DNA from: Polytrichum commune
Lineage: Eukaryota > Streptophyta > Polytrichopsida > Polytrichales > Polytrichaceae
NCBI GenBank assembly: GCA_950295325.1
Contig: OX485808.1
Coordinates: forward strand, 35,921,180 to 35,985,179
Length of the DNA: 64,000 nucleotides
Reading direction: 5' to 3'
Positions 45,840 through 60,668 of this stretch are shown piece by piece (within the stretch, counting starts at the first letter, position 1; each line of letters begins with the position of its first letter). The position numbers were made by a program, and so were the translations under genes. The notes below the pieces were generated by a model. It saw only the letters and a program-made list of their open reading frames with translations. It was not told the DNA's origin and did no database searches.

Positions 45840-47712
45840 GTTCATAAAAATTTACAATTGCATGAAAACATCATTGCATTGGTGTAACTCTGAATAGGAA
45901 GTGACACTAAATATGATTGTATCGAAGATCATTAAGAAACTCCTATGTAATGGATGATGTGTGACAATACAAAAGAGTAGTATCATGCTTGGAAAGAGGG
46001 CATTGGGATAAGGAATCCATTGATACCATTTGTGTCTAAATGTAAAAAAGAGTTATACTTTCATAACTCATTTTTTATAACTAATTAGAAGAAGTTTTTT
46101 TCTAAAAGAGGGGTCACCGTTCAAGCACCCTAGATGATGGTTATCACTTCTAAGAGACTTTATAAAATGATAAAGTCTATCTTTTAATTGTGTTTGGATT
46201 AGTGGTATGCACGATTGGTTTAGAAAATTGGCTTGAATATGGTAGAAACAAAATAAAATCAATTTCCACATCATGTGAACATACTACAAATGGCCACAAG
46301 CACAGTGAAGTACACAGCTCCAATTACATTAAATTGATGTTTTTGTAATGTTGCCCTCAAGTTTATAATGAATTCAAGGAATATGACAAATAGATTAAAT
46401 TTAATTGACTTGAAAATCCAACTTCAAAATATTGAATGTCATGGATTCTATTGATAAAACCAAATTTAGCCATTTCCTTTTGAGCAGTACTTTCAATAAT
46501 TAGTTTTGAAGATCTCATCTTGGTATTCTACATTTGAGTACCTAACACAACAGTAGATGGTGCCATGAACAAAAATCCGATTTAAACAACACTATGCTAC
46601 CACTTTTAGGCGTTTCACCAAAAAGTTTATGGTTCTAGGATACCGAAGCATATTTTCTATATACTTGACCATGCTTGCTCCCAAAAATCTGAAGTTACTT
46701 ACCCCTAACTATCTAAATTTCTTCCTAGATACAACCACATTTTTTCCCATCACAAATAGTTCCTAACTTCATCACAGCGCTCATCCAAAATCAACCCCAC
46801 TTTTTGTCCAAAAGTAATTCAGTTTTTTTCCCAAAACCATCCCCATCTTTTCCCAAAACCACCCCCACACTAAAACAAACACTCCACCAAATAAAACAAA
46901 ATTTAGCCCTTATAGCTTTTGCATACATGGTCTTCACAAAAACAAAACAAAACAAAAACCCACCCCTAGCTTTATTCTGAGGCTTCCCTAATTTCAATCC
47001 AACTTTCATTCAAAAGCAACTCCACATTCTCTTGAAACAGCCCGTCTTATCACCCAAATCGGCCCCCGGTTGCATTGGAGACATTTGAACGGTTTAAGGT
47101 GTGCTCTAGCATGATTACGAGATTAGAAGGCATGCATAAGGGATGCTTTTAGGAAGGGATTAGAATTAGCAATCTCTACCTTAGTGTCCAAATGTAATTT
47201 CTACATGGAATTTCAATGGTCTAACCACTCTATAAATGACATGTGGCAGAATCAGGAAGGGGTATTCATTTGTTATCAAAACGAAGAGTCCTCCATGGTA
47301 AACAACCTCATATTTATATTTTTGTGTCAAAACAAGCAACAACACCCCATCACAATTCATGTGACCCCAAGGTAGCCACATCCACCATGGCATCGGATCG
47401 GGAATTGTCTCCACCGATTGGAAATTTTGAACCACAAAGATTGTCATTTCAAGTTTCATAGTCGAAGTGGAAATGTAGAAGTTACACCAGCCAAATTAAT
47501 GTCCAAAGCAACCATCCGTTTTAACTTGGTTCATCCTATGTGGTGCTCGTAATGTTGTCAAACCATCAATGGGGTAGATGAAGTGGTAAGTCACTTTGGA
47601 GGGTTGTTTGGCACATCTTGCATTGTCACAATTTTCACAATCATAGATGCAATAATAAGTATAATCAAAGGTTTGCTTTACCTTTAAGTGACCTAGGCCA
47701 ACCCACATAACA
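45840..47712. other. Gene-free AT-rich stretch
   Basis: No supported gene. An A- and C-rich tract with repeated CAAAACCACCCCCA words lies at 46790-46990. Confidence 0.45.
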
Positions 47713-47820
47713 TTATTCGGATCCATAACAGTGTTTTGTGGGACTAACAATATTCCACATAAAATTCTCTATATTCAGACCTAGTCCCATAGAACATTGT
47801 TATGCAATTGTATGGAATAT
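47713..47820. repeat. Degraded relative of the 14.3-kb snap-back element
   Basis: The left part GGATCCATAACAGTGTTTTG and GTGGGACTAACAATATTCCA match the left arm at 14.3 kb; the right arm (TAGTCCCATAGAACATTGTT) is shorter and less perfect. Confidence 0.7.
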
Positions 47821-47829
47821 TGATTATAG

Positions 47830-47970
47830 AATAGTGTCTATATTTTAAATACATAGTCCAAGCTCATTATAGCACGTGTTTTCTTTATGTCTAATCCTGA
47901 CTACTAGCCTTGTCATATACCACTCAATATAAGTGTCCAATTAAGAAGGGTGACCAGATAAGATGAATAT
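47830..47970 (+). repeat. Repeat A fragment (47.9 kb)
   Basis: Weak copy: TAGTCCAAGCTCATTATAGC, CACTCAATATAAGTGTCCAA, TTAAGAAGGGTGACC. Confidence 0.5.
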
Positions 47971-49319
47971 GCCTTGATAGGCCTATGGTAATTAGTGTCA
48001 CGTACATGGCACGTATATTATTTGCAAAGGGTTACAATAGTTGTCTACAACCTAATCTCATGTCTAGTAATTGACAATGTGAATTTGCTTTAAAAGAATA
48101 ATTCTTACATTTTGTTGTATAAAATATTAACTGGACAAAAGAGTACCAAATTCCTTCTAGGCATGAAATAGATTACTTCTCTTTTATAAAGTCCTTTAGG
48201 TTGTAGTGTCTTAAAATAACAAAATCTTCATTAAAATTGGCAAGACCTATTTTTAATCCTTAAGCCATCAACAAGTGAGTGCAATAGTGTCATCAAGTAA
48301 GTTATTGTCAAAAGTGATCAATCATATGCAACATTAATTACAAATTAGAACCACTTTGGCCATTCATAATAGCAATGTAAGACGGATGCACACTTTCAGG
48401 AGACCACCAACTTTGACCAATCACAGTAGCTAATCGAGGATCTATTTGCTCAACGAGGAGGTGTAAGAATGTGTGATCCACATAAGGGGGACAAGACCGT
48501 CATTTAATAAAAGACTCTCACCCATAATAAGGTTAATCTTCACCTAGCAATCCAATATCAATGGATCAGCTCTCCCCCACCCTAAGTGCAAGATAAAAGG
48601 CTCATTTCTTTAAACAAACTTTGCAAAGTTTTGTTAATTGCATATGAGTTTATTATTTGTTGGAAAGAATTATGTAGGCTTTGTATAGACTTGCAAATCT
48701 ATTGAAGTTTTTTGAATTTAATATGCCCAAAATAGAAAAGGTTTCTTAAAATGTCACTTTAAGGCTCAACTACCTTAGGCATTTATCTCCTAGAACTTTT
48801 AGAGTACATGCAATACTAAAGTAGGTGTAAGAGCACAAATAGCATTTTTAAATTAAACACATGAAATAAAAATTTAAATGATACTCATGCAATCTTCAAT
48901 CATATGCTCAAATTCAAGACAATACAACATGTGTGTGTGTGTATATACATATATAATATGCAATAATAGATTATACCAACCACAACAATTTACTAGAGAG
49001 TAGATTTCTATTAGCTTCTATAGTTCTCCACCATGTGGTAGAGATGCATACAAGTACAACACGTGTAAATACTGATGACACAATGCATGTGTACTAGTGA
49101 ATTGCATATTTTTTATATTTTGTGTATATTGACATGTTTAAATATAGTCTCTAATAATTATCGGTTATAGCTTTTGTTGTACAGATACTTGCACATCTCT
49201 TTGGCAGCCACCAATATCATGGCTTCTGAAGTACATTTGCAACTTGTAATATTCAAATATATGAAAGATTCAAATTGAAAAATATAACATAAGTGGGCCT
49301 AACAGACACTTCAAGCACC
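47971..49319. other. Gene-free AT-rich stretch
   Basis: A (GT)n/(AT)n tract lies near 48931-48960. No gene recognised. Confidence 0.45.
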
Positions 49320-49630
49320 CACTGCTCCTAGAATATTAAACACACATTTAATACAAGATCATTAGCAAACCGGCATGGAAGCTGTAGCCATTTTCCTCAA
49401 AAGTTTCAGAGCTACATGAATACAACATTCATTATTCATTAGCAAAGTGAAGATTCTCCTTCTTGAATGATCATATGGGTCCCTCTCAAATTATTTTGAA
49501 TACTGCACCTGGAAAAGTAACAAATTTTGATCACAAAGTCCATCTCTTTTAAGCAGATATATATTTGCTGTCCGTACTTAGATGCACATACGCACCCACC
49601 CAAACATAGGTATCCGGTTAATATGAACTA
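49320..49630 (+). repeat. Repeat A copy (49.4 kb)
   Basis: Contains GCTCCTAGAATATTAAACAC, ACAAGATCATTAGCAAACCG, AAGTGAAGATTCTCCTTCTT and ATCACAAAGTCCATCTC, then AGGTATCCGGTTAATATGA. Confidence 0.7.
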
Positions 49631-49767
49631 CCGTATTAGGACCGTTTACCTCAATAAAGATTTGCATGTCATGGTAATACATCACTGGAAACTGTTAGTT
49701 ATCCCAAAAATGAGGAGGATTGACATTTATTCCCACAATACGAATAACTCACAAACCCAATACCTGG

Positions 49768-50110
49768 TGATCACTAGAATCGCAGAATCACAAATTGATT
49801 AATTCCTAAACCCAGTTAATTTACATACTTCATGCACAGACAACTAAGAGTGTCCTGTTTGCATCAGCATGCCTCCGACAGAGCTCAAAATGGATCTTTT
49901 CAAATCAATAAGAATTCAACTAGAAGTGAATCAAACAGTGTCACTTGCAAACATATATATAGGCTCTAGACAGCAATGTACATCACCTGAAATTCTCTTC
50001 AAACTAATGTTATTCCTTCATCGTTCATCAAAGACGACATACAGAAAAGGTCTCGCAGCTTCTTTTAGACCAAGCCGGAATGCAATCACTTCTCTTCCAG
50101 ACTAGGAATT
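49768..50110 (-). repeat. Partial duplicate of the beta-tubulin 3' flank
   Basis: AGAATCGCAGAATCACAAAT, AAACCCAGTTAATTTACATA and GAGTGTCCTGTTTGCATCAG recur in the same order at 50626-50730, just downstream of the tubulin stop. The spacing is about 860 bp. No tubulin coding sequence was recognised in this copy. Confidence 0.65.
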
Positions 50111-50370
50111 TCCACAACACATAATCGTTACATTTCTCCAACATTACACAGAATCATCCTCCATACCAACTATTTTGTAAGAACTCGATGACAATGTTCA
50201 AACGATACATTTCTACAGACCAAAATGGCCAAATATTCAAGTATTATATTGAAATGAATACTCCTGCCAGGCGCATTAAACCAAACGAAGAATGTTACTT
50301 CAAGATATTTTCATTCCCTTCTGTAAAGGGTACGTCGGTCTTCGCGTTGGTACAACCTTCACTAATAAAT

Positions 50371-50768
50371 TTAAAAGTCTTCAAATTCTGACAAGCTACT
50401 GACATACAGAGTGATCAGAAAACCCATACTGAATCCGTAAAAATAACCCATGAGTTCACATGAAGCAAAACTAAAAGCAACAACTACAGGCAAACGCCAA
50501 TTGAAAAGTGATACAACCACAAATACTGCAAATAGAGGAAAGCTCATATATATTGAATATGTAGGGGTTACAAAAATATTGATCACCAATAGTATCGACA
50601 CAGTTATCTACCAAATATCCACATAAGAATCGCAGTATCACAAGTGGATTCAATTCCAAAACTCAGTTACATAGATACGCCCCAAGAAACAAGCATTGAA
50701 ACAGAGTGTCCTGTTTACAACGGCATGCTCTAACATGGCCTGCTCCAACATGGCTTGCAATATATTAT
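50371..50768 (-). other. Probable 3' UTR and downstream flank of beta-tubulin
   Basis: AT-rich sequence after the tubulin stop, part of which (50626-50730) is duplicated at 49768-50110. No coding sequence is supported. Confidence 0.45.
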
Positions 50769-52417
<1,649 letters not shown>

Positions 52418-52925
52418 CTTGACTAGATCGAACTAACGAACCGGAAGCAAATCTTTCTAGAATGCGCCCCTGAGCAGCTCGCTAGAATGCAAAAGAGCTT
52501 GCGAAAGCTCCGATCCGGGGAAGAAGGAATGCGGAGCGAGTGTGTGTGGAGCCGATATGTGTTGCACCTCGTCGACACTCAGAAGGGGCACAAAGTCGGC
52601 CCCGAAACACACTGGCTATGGCCGAGGCTGGGTGAGAGACATAAAGCAAAGCGCAAGCGCTTCGGTGGGGCCAGCCGAGAGGGATTAGGTTAACTCGCAC
52701 GAGATCTTGACCGTCCGTGACCGGATCCAATGGCTGGTTGTGCGGGCAGCACAAGTGAAATTTTCCAGGCACAGCCTGCCATATTCCAAAACGTCCAGAA
52801 GGTACACTTCCCGCGCAGATCGTCGTGCTGAGATCTGACCGTTGGATACGGAGATCGGACGGTGGGTACTGGTGAGCAGCTGGCCCTACAGGGCCAGCGA
52901 TGCTGAGGCGGTGACCGGTCATAGG
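52418..52925 (-). promoter_or_regulatory. Promoter and 5' UTR of beta-tubulin
   Basis: A GC-richer stretch (52418-52925) than the surrounding DNA. It includes GATCCAACGG-type and CCGTCCG words on the plus strand (52840-52870, ACCGTTGGATACGGAGATCG). No clear TATA box. The region ends at the edge of a possible large TIR element at 52925. Confidence 0.45.
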
Positions 52926-54543
52926 GGGTGTTTGTTCATTATGAGTTCCCTATAAGGTTCCCTGTGAGTTCCCATGCTCAGGCTCCCAAAGTATCTCAAC
53001 GAAACATCACCATCGAAGAACACCCGTGTGAATTGGTTGAGTTCCCCTAAATTATCAAAAAATAAGAAAAAAAAATTTATTCATAAGCACTAATTTAGTG
53101 CCCCTCTCCCATGCCAAAATTATTTAGTGCTCTATTGAGAAATTATGAAAAACAAAATGGGAAAAAACAAAGGGATCCACATCCACACAATGATGACATA
53201 CACATACACCTGCCATGTGGCGCAAGTGCAAACTTGTCATTGAATTAGTGGTTCATATAACTTCGCTTCGAGAAGGTCGGCCTCTTATATATGTGCACAT
53301 TTTTTCTTTTTAATTTCTCAGTTTTCTAAGTGTTGAGGCGACTAATCTACGTGTAAGCCATTATTCCTACTCGTTACAAACAACTACCCACACATCAGGT
53401 CATCTTTACTTATAAGTGACACACTCCTCTCTTCTCTTCATCCACGTAGTTAAATGATCCAACAACCAATCTCCACTTCTCTTACCCTCGTTTTAGCCAA
53501 TCTCAACTACAACCCCTACGTCATTAGATTCATTATGTCAACTAGGACCCCTATCACATGCTCCTTGCTTCTCCCTATCACACCACGATCCCATACATAA
53601 TGCTCACCATCTCATATCTCCTAAAGACATTCGTGTGTCTTCATTGCACACACACACACACCAAATATAAAACATAACAAGCGACCCTCACAACACGGTG
53701 AAGACTGTAGTCAATATCAAACACTTGTTGTCCTTACTACAATCTATAACACGACTCCTCGTGTATAATATCTAGTACAACGTCGTCATAGCATCCGAAA
53801 GGCCATGGATGCTCATTTCCCCCATTAGTTATTAGGCTCTCGAGTTCTTCTTTATAAGGCACGTAAGTGTAACTTTTCATCCGGTCGGGCAACCCTAAAC
53901 CCTCTTGAGAGGTTTTAACCGCAAATAATTGTGGCCGTGGAAGGTGAAAACTCCACCGGCGGTGGATGATGAGATGACAAGGCAACCCCCTATGATTAAC
54001 GGGGGTGTCACTCATCATATTGTGAGTCGGTCAGTTATCTTGCAAGCCACGGTGGATCGGATAGGTACTGCCCCCAAGTACTCCGGCAAGTGGGGCCTTT
54101 ATGTGTGGTCGCCCTTTAAGGTATGTGGGGTATTGTTTGATGATATTTGTTGTTTGGTGTTCTCCAACTTCTGCCAATTGTATTTCACACAAAGACACTC
54201 GTGTTGCATTAGCAAATCTACGATGAAACATCTGCAAAAAAAAAACCAGATTGAAAATCGGACTAGTGACCCGAAGTCCGACCGGTCTTACATATGCGTG
54301 TTGTTTGTGAACAATGTCAATACGTTTATTGTAAACAATGAATTGGACAAGGTTCGATTTGTGGAAATGTTATGATCGGTTGAAGAAGCACGTGTTGAAA
54401 ACTTTGATCCTGAATTTATGATCTAGAACTCTGATCATGAAACTTGAAACAACAATCTTCATAATTTGTAGTTGCTAACCGGACGAGACTGTTCATGGTT
54501 TGATCCAGATTGTTAAAATTGCATGTAGAGTTGGAAGTGCACA

Positions 54544-54546
<3 letters not shown>

Positions 54547-54615
<69 letters not shown>
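54547..54615. repeat. GA microsatellite
   Basis: Uninterrupted (GA)n of about 34 units. Confidence 0.97.
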
Positions 54616-54620
<5 letters not shown>

Positions 54621-54800
54621 GGGTGTGCCTATCATTCATCCAACATAAAAGCCTTGAAATAGAATGCAACCTAGAGGATAATTGTCTTTAATCGACTTGA
54701 CACTAAAAAGTAGCTTTAAACATCATGAATATTGATGTAATTGAGGCCATTTGAGATGAATCAAGAACAAACCTATCAGGGGTTAAGTTTTCACGTCGAA
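54616..54800. repeat. Dispersed repeat, copy 2 (partner at 7130-7330)
   Basis: ATTCATCCAACATAAAAGCC, TTGACACTAAAA, GGCCATTTGAGATGAATC and CAGGGGTTAAGTTTT align with the 7.1-7.3 kb copy. Confidence 0.65.
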
Positions 54801-54866
54801 TAAATGAGAGGTGCGTTTGTAAACAATGGTTCCCCCCTCTCCACCATAGAAGGGCCACGTATCTAA

Positions 54867-55407
54867 GGGGTTGCTTGCATCATGGACCATGAAGTCGTCC
54901 CTTGTTGCTCTAAAATACGTGATTGGCCATTGACCTCGTCCTTGGCCCACTTTGGTTAACATCAAGAAAAAAATGTAATAGTGACCATGGAGCTTGGGGT
55001 CCCCAAGAGGCCTATTTTCAAGCCGACATTATCCACTGTCATTCGTTGCAAATGTCAAGAGACCATGGCAAAGCTATGCCCGTTTTTTTTTTTTGGGGGG
55101 GGGTGCCAAACATTTCCATAGTTACAAGGAATGAAGGGAATAAGAAGGGGAAAAAGGTCAAACATGAAGGAAATTCCCAAAACTGCAATGCTTGGACACA
55201 TATAAGAAAAATTCTAAAAATTCTAAAAATCCGACACATTCAATTTATGACACATGGTCGCTTCTCTTGGTCCACGTCTGGTTTACACCTAGTCAGGGGC
55301 CCCTAGACTTTAAGAATGATATTTCTTAGAAAACAGACCATGAAAATGTGACCATGGAAAAACGCCCTCTAACATGGGACAACTTCGTGGTCCATGAAGT
55401 AAACCCC
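54867..55407. mobile_element. 541-bp PIF/Harbinger-like element
   Basis: The left end GGGGTTGCTTGCATCATGGA and the inverted right end GGGGTTTACTTCATGGACCA both continue into a GACCA-GAAGT-GTCCC-TGTT block. Flanks are TAA (54864-54866) and TAA (55408-55410). A G/T homopolymer pair lies at 55084-55102. No transposase. Confidence 0.8.
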
Positions 55408-56515
55408 TAAGATTTTCGTGGGCCAGTTTATGTGGGATATTTCGATTTCGTTTGGTGTGTGTTCGTTACTAACAAGAATACCCGGACGTTGGGAATAACT
55501 GGGTCGAAGATCATAAATATGGGACGGCTGACAAAGTGGTCTACATCCCCCTAAGGATTTTCAAATTCCCTAGACCCACCATCCATACACACACACACAC
55601 ACACGCAAGTGGAGAACAACTTTACTATGCCTTGAGCCTCGATTTTAGTAGTAGGTAAAGTTATTAGAAGGATAAAGTAGCCATGCTCTAGGTACACACA
55701 TCTCTAGATGGTAGATGAACAGATACATTCATCCAAGATGGTATGTCATTTGAAATTCCGGCTTTCAAGGGGAAGGGGGTGGATGAAGATTTGGCCCTTT
55801 ACTTTCACCAAGTTATTGGTGCTGTGGACTGTAGTGGGTGGGGTGGGGTGGGGTGCGGGGGGGTGCATTGGGATTCGAACCACGGTTGGTACACTAATAA
55901 GTAGTCCTATTTAGTTATGAATAACAATAATTCTCTAGACCCCACCTTAATTTCTTCCCAATAATGAGAATTGTGGGCCACTATAGTATTCAGCCCATGC
56001 CAAACCTCTAGTTTAAAATTAGCATGGGCCCGTGTTGAATTTTGTTTTTCTTTATAAGAAATTGATGTGGATGTGGATGATTTTAGTTGATGTTGTTTTG
56101 GATGTAAGGCGACCATTTTCGTGATTTTGGAACGAAATCTCGAGGATTGCTGAGGGGAGGACCCGGAGTTTGGGACCCTGTCATTGAGGAGTTCTGAATG
56201 GAGGGTGTGTGTTCGTGGGCAGACCACGTCCAAGCCATCCACTCACAGAGACTCATCTTACAATAAACGAAACTGCTCAGGCAACCTCAAGGAAAAACTT
56301 CTGACGGATGAAATTTTGGTGGATGAGAAATCAATGTTTGCAAGATGAAGGGCTTCATTGTTCATCCCATTTGTATGAGAGCATTTGAGTGGGATTCTAA
56401 GGGTTCCCTAAGTTCCCAATAGAGTTCCCCGAACACCTTTAGATTTGTCATATTGCAATCGACGGCCAAGATCTTCCTAACCCCCGGCCACACGGGAGGC
56501 GTTCACACCGCCTCA

Positions 56516-56545
56516 GTGACGCGGGTCTTGGACCCGCAATACTTC
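56516..56545. repeat. Short perfect hairpin
   Basis: GCGGGTC-TTG-GACCCGC in a local GC-rich stretch (56460-56560). No flanking gene explains it. Confidence 0.6.
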
Positions 56546-56979
56546 CACGCCGACTAGCCGATTAGAGTGGCCCACGTTAGTTATTTCCATGCTAACCATC
56601 CACCCACACCATTAAGACCATTAAGTGCATCACCAATATGACTACTTAGTGTGTTTTATATACCGTTTTCATCAATAAATAAGTAAACATCAGGTCTCAA
56701 ACGTACCCTTTCAGCTCTGCACCCACTTACCGTAGAATATAAAAACACGTGATCAAGTGTTGCGAGATGAATTGCAACGCCAAATCGTGCGCACACCTAA
56801 TGAACTCCTCCTAAACCATTTCAAAACTCACACATATATCTTATTCATTGTTGAAGTCAAAATAAACTCCACTTCTTATCAATCGATCATACAAGTCTTT
56901 CATTTTCGTTGCTCTCTTGCAGTTGAATTCTCACTTCATGCCAAAACATAAAAGCTTTTTCAAAAGAATCATAAAAGTC

Positions 56980-57125
56980 TTTCCAATACATTGATTATTG
57001 AACCTATAATAGTTAACAATTTTTTTATTTTTTTATAATACATAACCCGGATTCTCTATTGAATGCGTATGGCTATGGTGTGCATCCTATGATCAAATAC
57101 AGGTGTCCACCTAAAGATAGGCCAA
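56980..57125 (+). repeat. Repeat A fragment (57.0 kb)
   Basis: TTGATTATTGAACCTATAAT, AGTTAACAATTTTTTTAT, ATACAGGTGTCCACCTAAAG align with the core and end of other copies. Confidence 0.55.
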
Positions 57126-58599
57126 GGTTCAACATGCAAGGGGCGGCCCTTTGAATGGAACGAATCAAACACACCTCATCTCAATCTCCACACACACATG
57201 GGGTTGCGAAATATCTAAGTACTTAGCACACTTCGACACCCTTTTCACACACACGGCCCCACACTTGATGATGTAGTAGGCCCGGCTCGGACCCCCTCCC
57301 ACAAAGAATGATTGGGAGGAAAAAGGTGTATTATGATGCGGCCATGGTTGCGACCCCCCCTTGAATCGCCCCTTTGACTCCCACAATCAAGAGCAAGCTT
57401 GGATCCATTTTGCCAATCACTACTACAAGCCCCCCCCCCCTCCCCTCCCCGGGCCCGGGCACGCAAGAAAAATTTCATGGAAGTAAGGGTGCGTTTGTTC
57501 CATGAAACTACACCTAATATATGATAGTTTAGTGTCGTATGGTATTCTATGTGTCGCTATGGTGGCTTTACGGATGACACTTCTTATGAGTAAGCGAAGG
57601 AACGTGGTCGTGGATGATGGACGGGTTCATCCGTTGGCCGAAACCCTACCGTCTCTTGTCAACAACTTGTGATGAAATGTTGTCATGGATGATTGAAGTT
57701 TGGATGAGAAATCACAAGATGAGTGATAGTGATTGCAACACCTTAGTCTATAATTCCCGGGAATTTTCAAAAGGAATGACATATAATGGTGGGTTAGCAT
57801 TTGGTGTTGGTGACACTACACCGCGGTTTACAATTAGTATCGAGCAAGACAATTAGAATTGGTGACATAAACATCATATTTAATGTAGCATTGTAGACCT
57901 TGAATTAGTCTAATACTATAAAGAGTTCCATGTTTCATCTTTACATGTGCCAATAATGAAGTATTTGAATTGGAAGAGTGGGTAGGGGCAAATGTAAGCA
58001 TGACACATGGCAAGTTTTGAGAGGGAAATAATGATGTTGTGTCGGAATAGAGAGCCCTCTATGACAACGAGCCCACAAAATCAATTGTAAACCTATATGA
58101 GGCACATGTTCCTACTAGATTCCTCCCATCCTTGATGCGGTCAATGGTAAGCTTGGGTCCCACTACTACCATATCTTTGACTCAATTTAATCAACATTCT
58201 ATGTGTCGAAACTCTCTTCAATTTACGAATGCAATAATGTTCTTTTGTGTTCACTTGCCAAACGTCAATTTATAGGGACCTTCAAGCAATTTGCATCGAG
58301 GTTACTCCATACCGTTCCACAAATATCACGTGTGTTGAATACATATTCAACTTCTCCAACCAAAATGATATTTTGAAGTCTTCTACTCACTCCCAACACC
58401 CTTGAAATTTGGAGGTCCTTTCGAAGAACGAGCAATTTTTGGGGGGCGGTGCTCGAGGTCACCTCCAAAGCAATGCTTTTAAACAAAATTGGTTTGGTGT
58501 TGTTACGCTATCTTTGTTTCCTTTTTGGACCGATAACCAACCTCTTCTAATTGGCGGATTTTCTCTCCCCACGGAGTAGAATAGAGTAGAATAGAATAG
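57126..58599. other. Gene-free stretch
   Basis: A C homopolymer with CCGGGCCCGGG lies at 57430-57460. An 80-codon ORF at 57614-57856 is unrecognised. No supported gene. Confidence 0.4.
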
Positions 58600-58930
58600 A
58601 ATAGAGGATTTTGATGGTGCCACTACCATGAAATATGGTGTTGCTTCATCTTCGAGTTGTTCTAGTTGTATACGGGTATATGCCACAACATGCAACACAT
58701 AAATTAGAATGACTTGAAAGAATATGGTCTCTTCTTGAGGATGAACACTTTGAATTGTTGCGGACACGTGGGCATGCGCATATCTCCTTCTAGGGCACAC
58801 CTCTGGGTTCATATGATCAAGTGGAGCATATTGACATGGTACATGAAATGTGAAGTGCTAGTCATGTCATCCATCCTAGCATTAGGTATCAAACCTCATG
58901 GTCCAGTGCCACATCCAGTTAAGGCTTTGG
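58600..58930 (+). repeat. Dispersed repeat (partner at 40441-40900)
   Basis: ATGAAATATGGTGTTGCTTC, GGATGAACAC and GCATATCTCCTTCTAGGGCA correspond to the copy in the MOK intron. A TAGAATAGAA pentamer run precedes it (58577-58605). Confidence 0.6.
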
Positions 58931-60668
58931 TTGGAGTAAGTAACCACTCAAATTTGTTGTATTGTGCATGCACCATGACATTACTTAGTTGCATGGTTGT
59001 GTTTCGTTATATATTTTTGCAATTTACATGGGTCTTCACTATCTTACCTTCATAGGAAGAAACTTGGAAGATAGGAAGAAATTCATACTGGTATGAACAG
59101 TGAATAGTGTTGCTATGAATAATAGTTTAGTGAAAAATGTTGGGATAAACAATGTTTCATGTGACCCTTGCACATAACCACAATCCGACACATCAAAGGT
59201 CACAATTTGTAGCCAATGTTGAAAGATGTTTTGAGAGTGAGCTTTCTTGTGAAACACTATTATCACAAGTCATAAGCATGTTCAATGCACGTTAAGTGAA
59301 AACATAAGCAAAGTGTCGTGGTCACTTTCCTTTCACTAGTAGAAATATACAGATTTTGCTTTTACGTTTTGTAATTGCAATTTTAAATAATATGGGTTTG
59401 TAATATATTGTTGGAAAGGTATTTTTCATGACCTTTCCAACGGTACATTACACACCCTTGATTTCTTGAATTTTCATTCGCTAAAACCCCAAAAAACAAA
59501 TATGCAGTCGTTTAGCGACAACATATCAGATTGGTCAAAAGAACTACAACCAATTTCAGTTGCAGTTCTTTTTGGCATAGTTTCCTATTATTGTACTAAT
59601 CATCAAATTATAAAAACCCAAGTATGACCACAAAATAATCAAATTTTGGCACCTAAATGTTCAACATGCTCATCGCATACAATAAACTAAACATATATTT
59701 GCCTAGGGTTAAGCTCTCGGTTTTCTCCAAAGCAATTAGAGAGAGAAGAAACGCTGACCATGTGATCATCGTGATTGGAATGCCCGTTCGACCCACCCTT
59801 GGCATTAAACCCTCATGACCACTCCAAAGCAATTACTATCATGAAACTCAATTTTGATACACATTGAATTTTAGAATCAATATGCATTCACCATGACATA
59901 ACCCTTTTGAGCTAAAGTTGTATAGTGTTGCAAGGTTGGTTGATTCATTTAAAGGGACTAAACATCCCAAACCGAGATGCCCATGATTTCAAAACCCGCT
60001 TACTAGATAGCCAAGAGGGTTTCCAAACTTTCACCCCCGCTAAGTAGCTACTTAGTAACCATCGAAGTCCTAAACCATCCTTAGTTCATGGTTAGAGGAT
60101 ATCTTTGTTCCGGTTTTCTCACATGGCATAGAAGTGCTTGCCAAACCTCGAAAAAACACTTTCATTACGAATCTTGCTATGCAAAGAAAGCAACAATGTT
60201 GGAAGTTTGATACTTTGTGCCAATTTCTATCACAAAATGCAACGGGACTAAATCAAACCTTTGAAAGATGAGAGATCTCATACATTCTTGCACTCCAAAG
60301 ACCTCGAACTAAGAAGAATTGGAGCGAGATCTTCTCAAGTCTTGAGCTTGGATGGGCATTGTTTCTTGATTACCCTTTGGATTGCGCTGGTTCTGCCAAG
60401 GTGGTTGTATTTTGGTTCCTTTCTTGCAATTGATTTCTCAATTTGTGCCAAAAATGAATAAAATCTTAAGCTTGGATGTCAAAGAAAGCCACATTGCATG
60501 TTGACTCCTTTTTGAGGAATTATGATGAATTATATGGCAAGTTATGCCGTCTAGCAAGATGGAAGAAAAGAAGAACAAGGGTATAGCTACTTCGCATTTG
60601 AACAAGAGTTTAATAACCGCCGGCAAGTTCATTTTCCCAATTTAGACTTTAAAGGTTTCCTTATCTAA
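58931..60668. other. Gene-free AT-rich stretch
   Basis: No supported gene. Part (59740-59800) is a dispersed repeat shared with 4978-5042. A CACTAGTAGAAATAT word at 59336 resembles a CACTA-element end but lacks a partner. Confidence 0.45.

Larger units (their letters stand above)
52925..56447. mobile_element. Possible 3.5-kb TIR element, nested insertion inside
   Basis: The left end GGTGTTTGTTCATTATGAGT continues with TCCCTATAAGGTTCCC. The inverted right end GGTGTTCGGGGAACTCTATT continues with GGGAACTTAGGGAACCC. No clear target duplication was seen. The interior has no recognised transposase; it holds microsatellites (CA at 53647-53660, GA at 54547-54615, CA at 55588-55605) and the element at 54867-55407. 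Confidence 0.45.

Noticed and set aside
53929-54375. 148-codon plus-strand ORF
   Set aside because: No family motif, within a probable mobile element, composition not gene-like; kept out as unsupported.
55865-55900. tRNA T-arm-like GATTCGAACC
   Set aside because: No acceptor stem, anticodon arm or A box around it; surrounded by G-rich low-complexity sequence.
59336-59360. CACTAGTAGAAATAT as the end of a CACTA transposon
   Set aside because: No inverted partner end was found and similar words occur by chance in AT-rich DNA.
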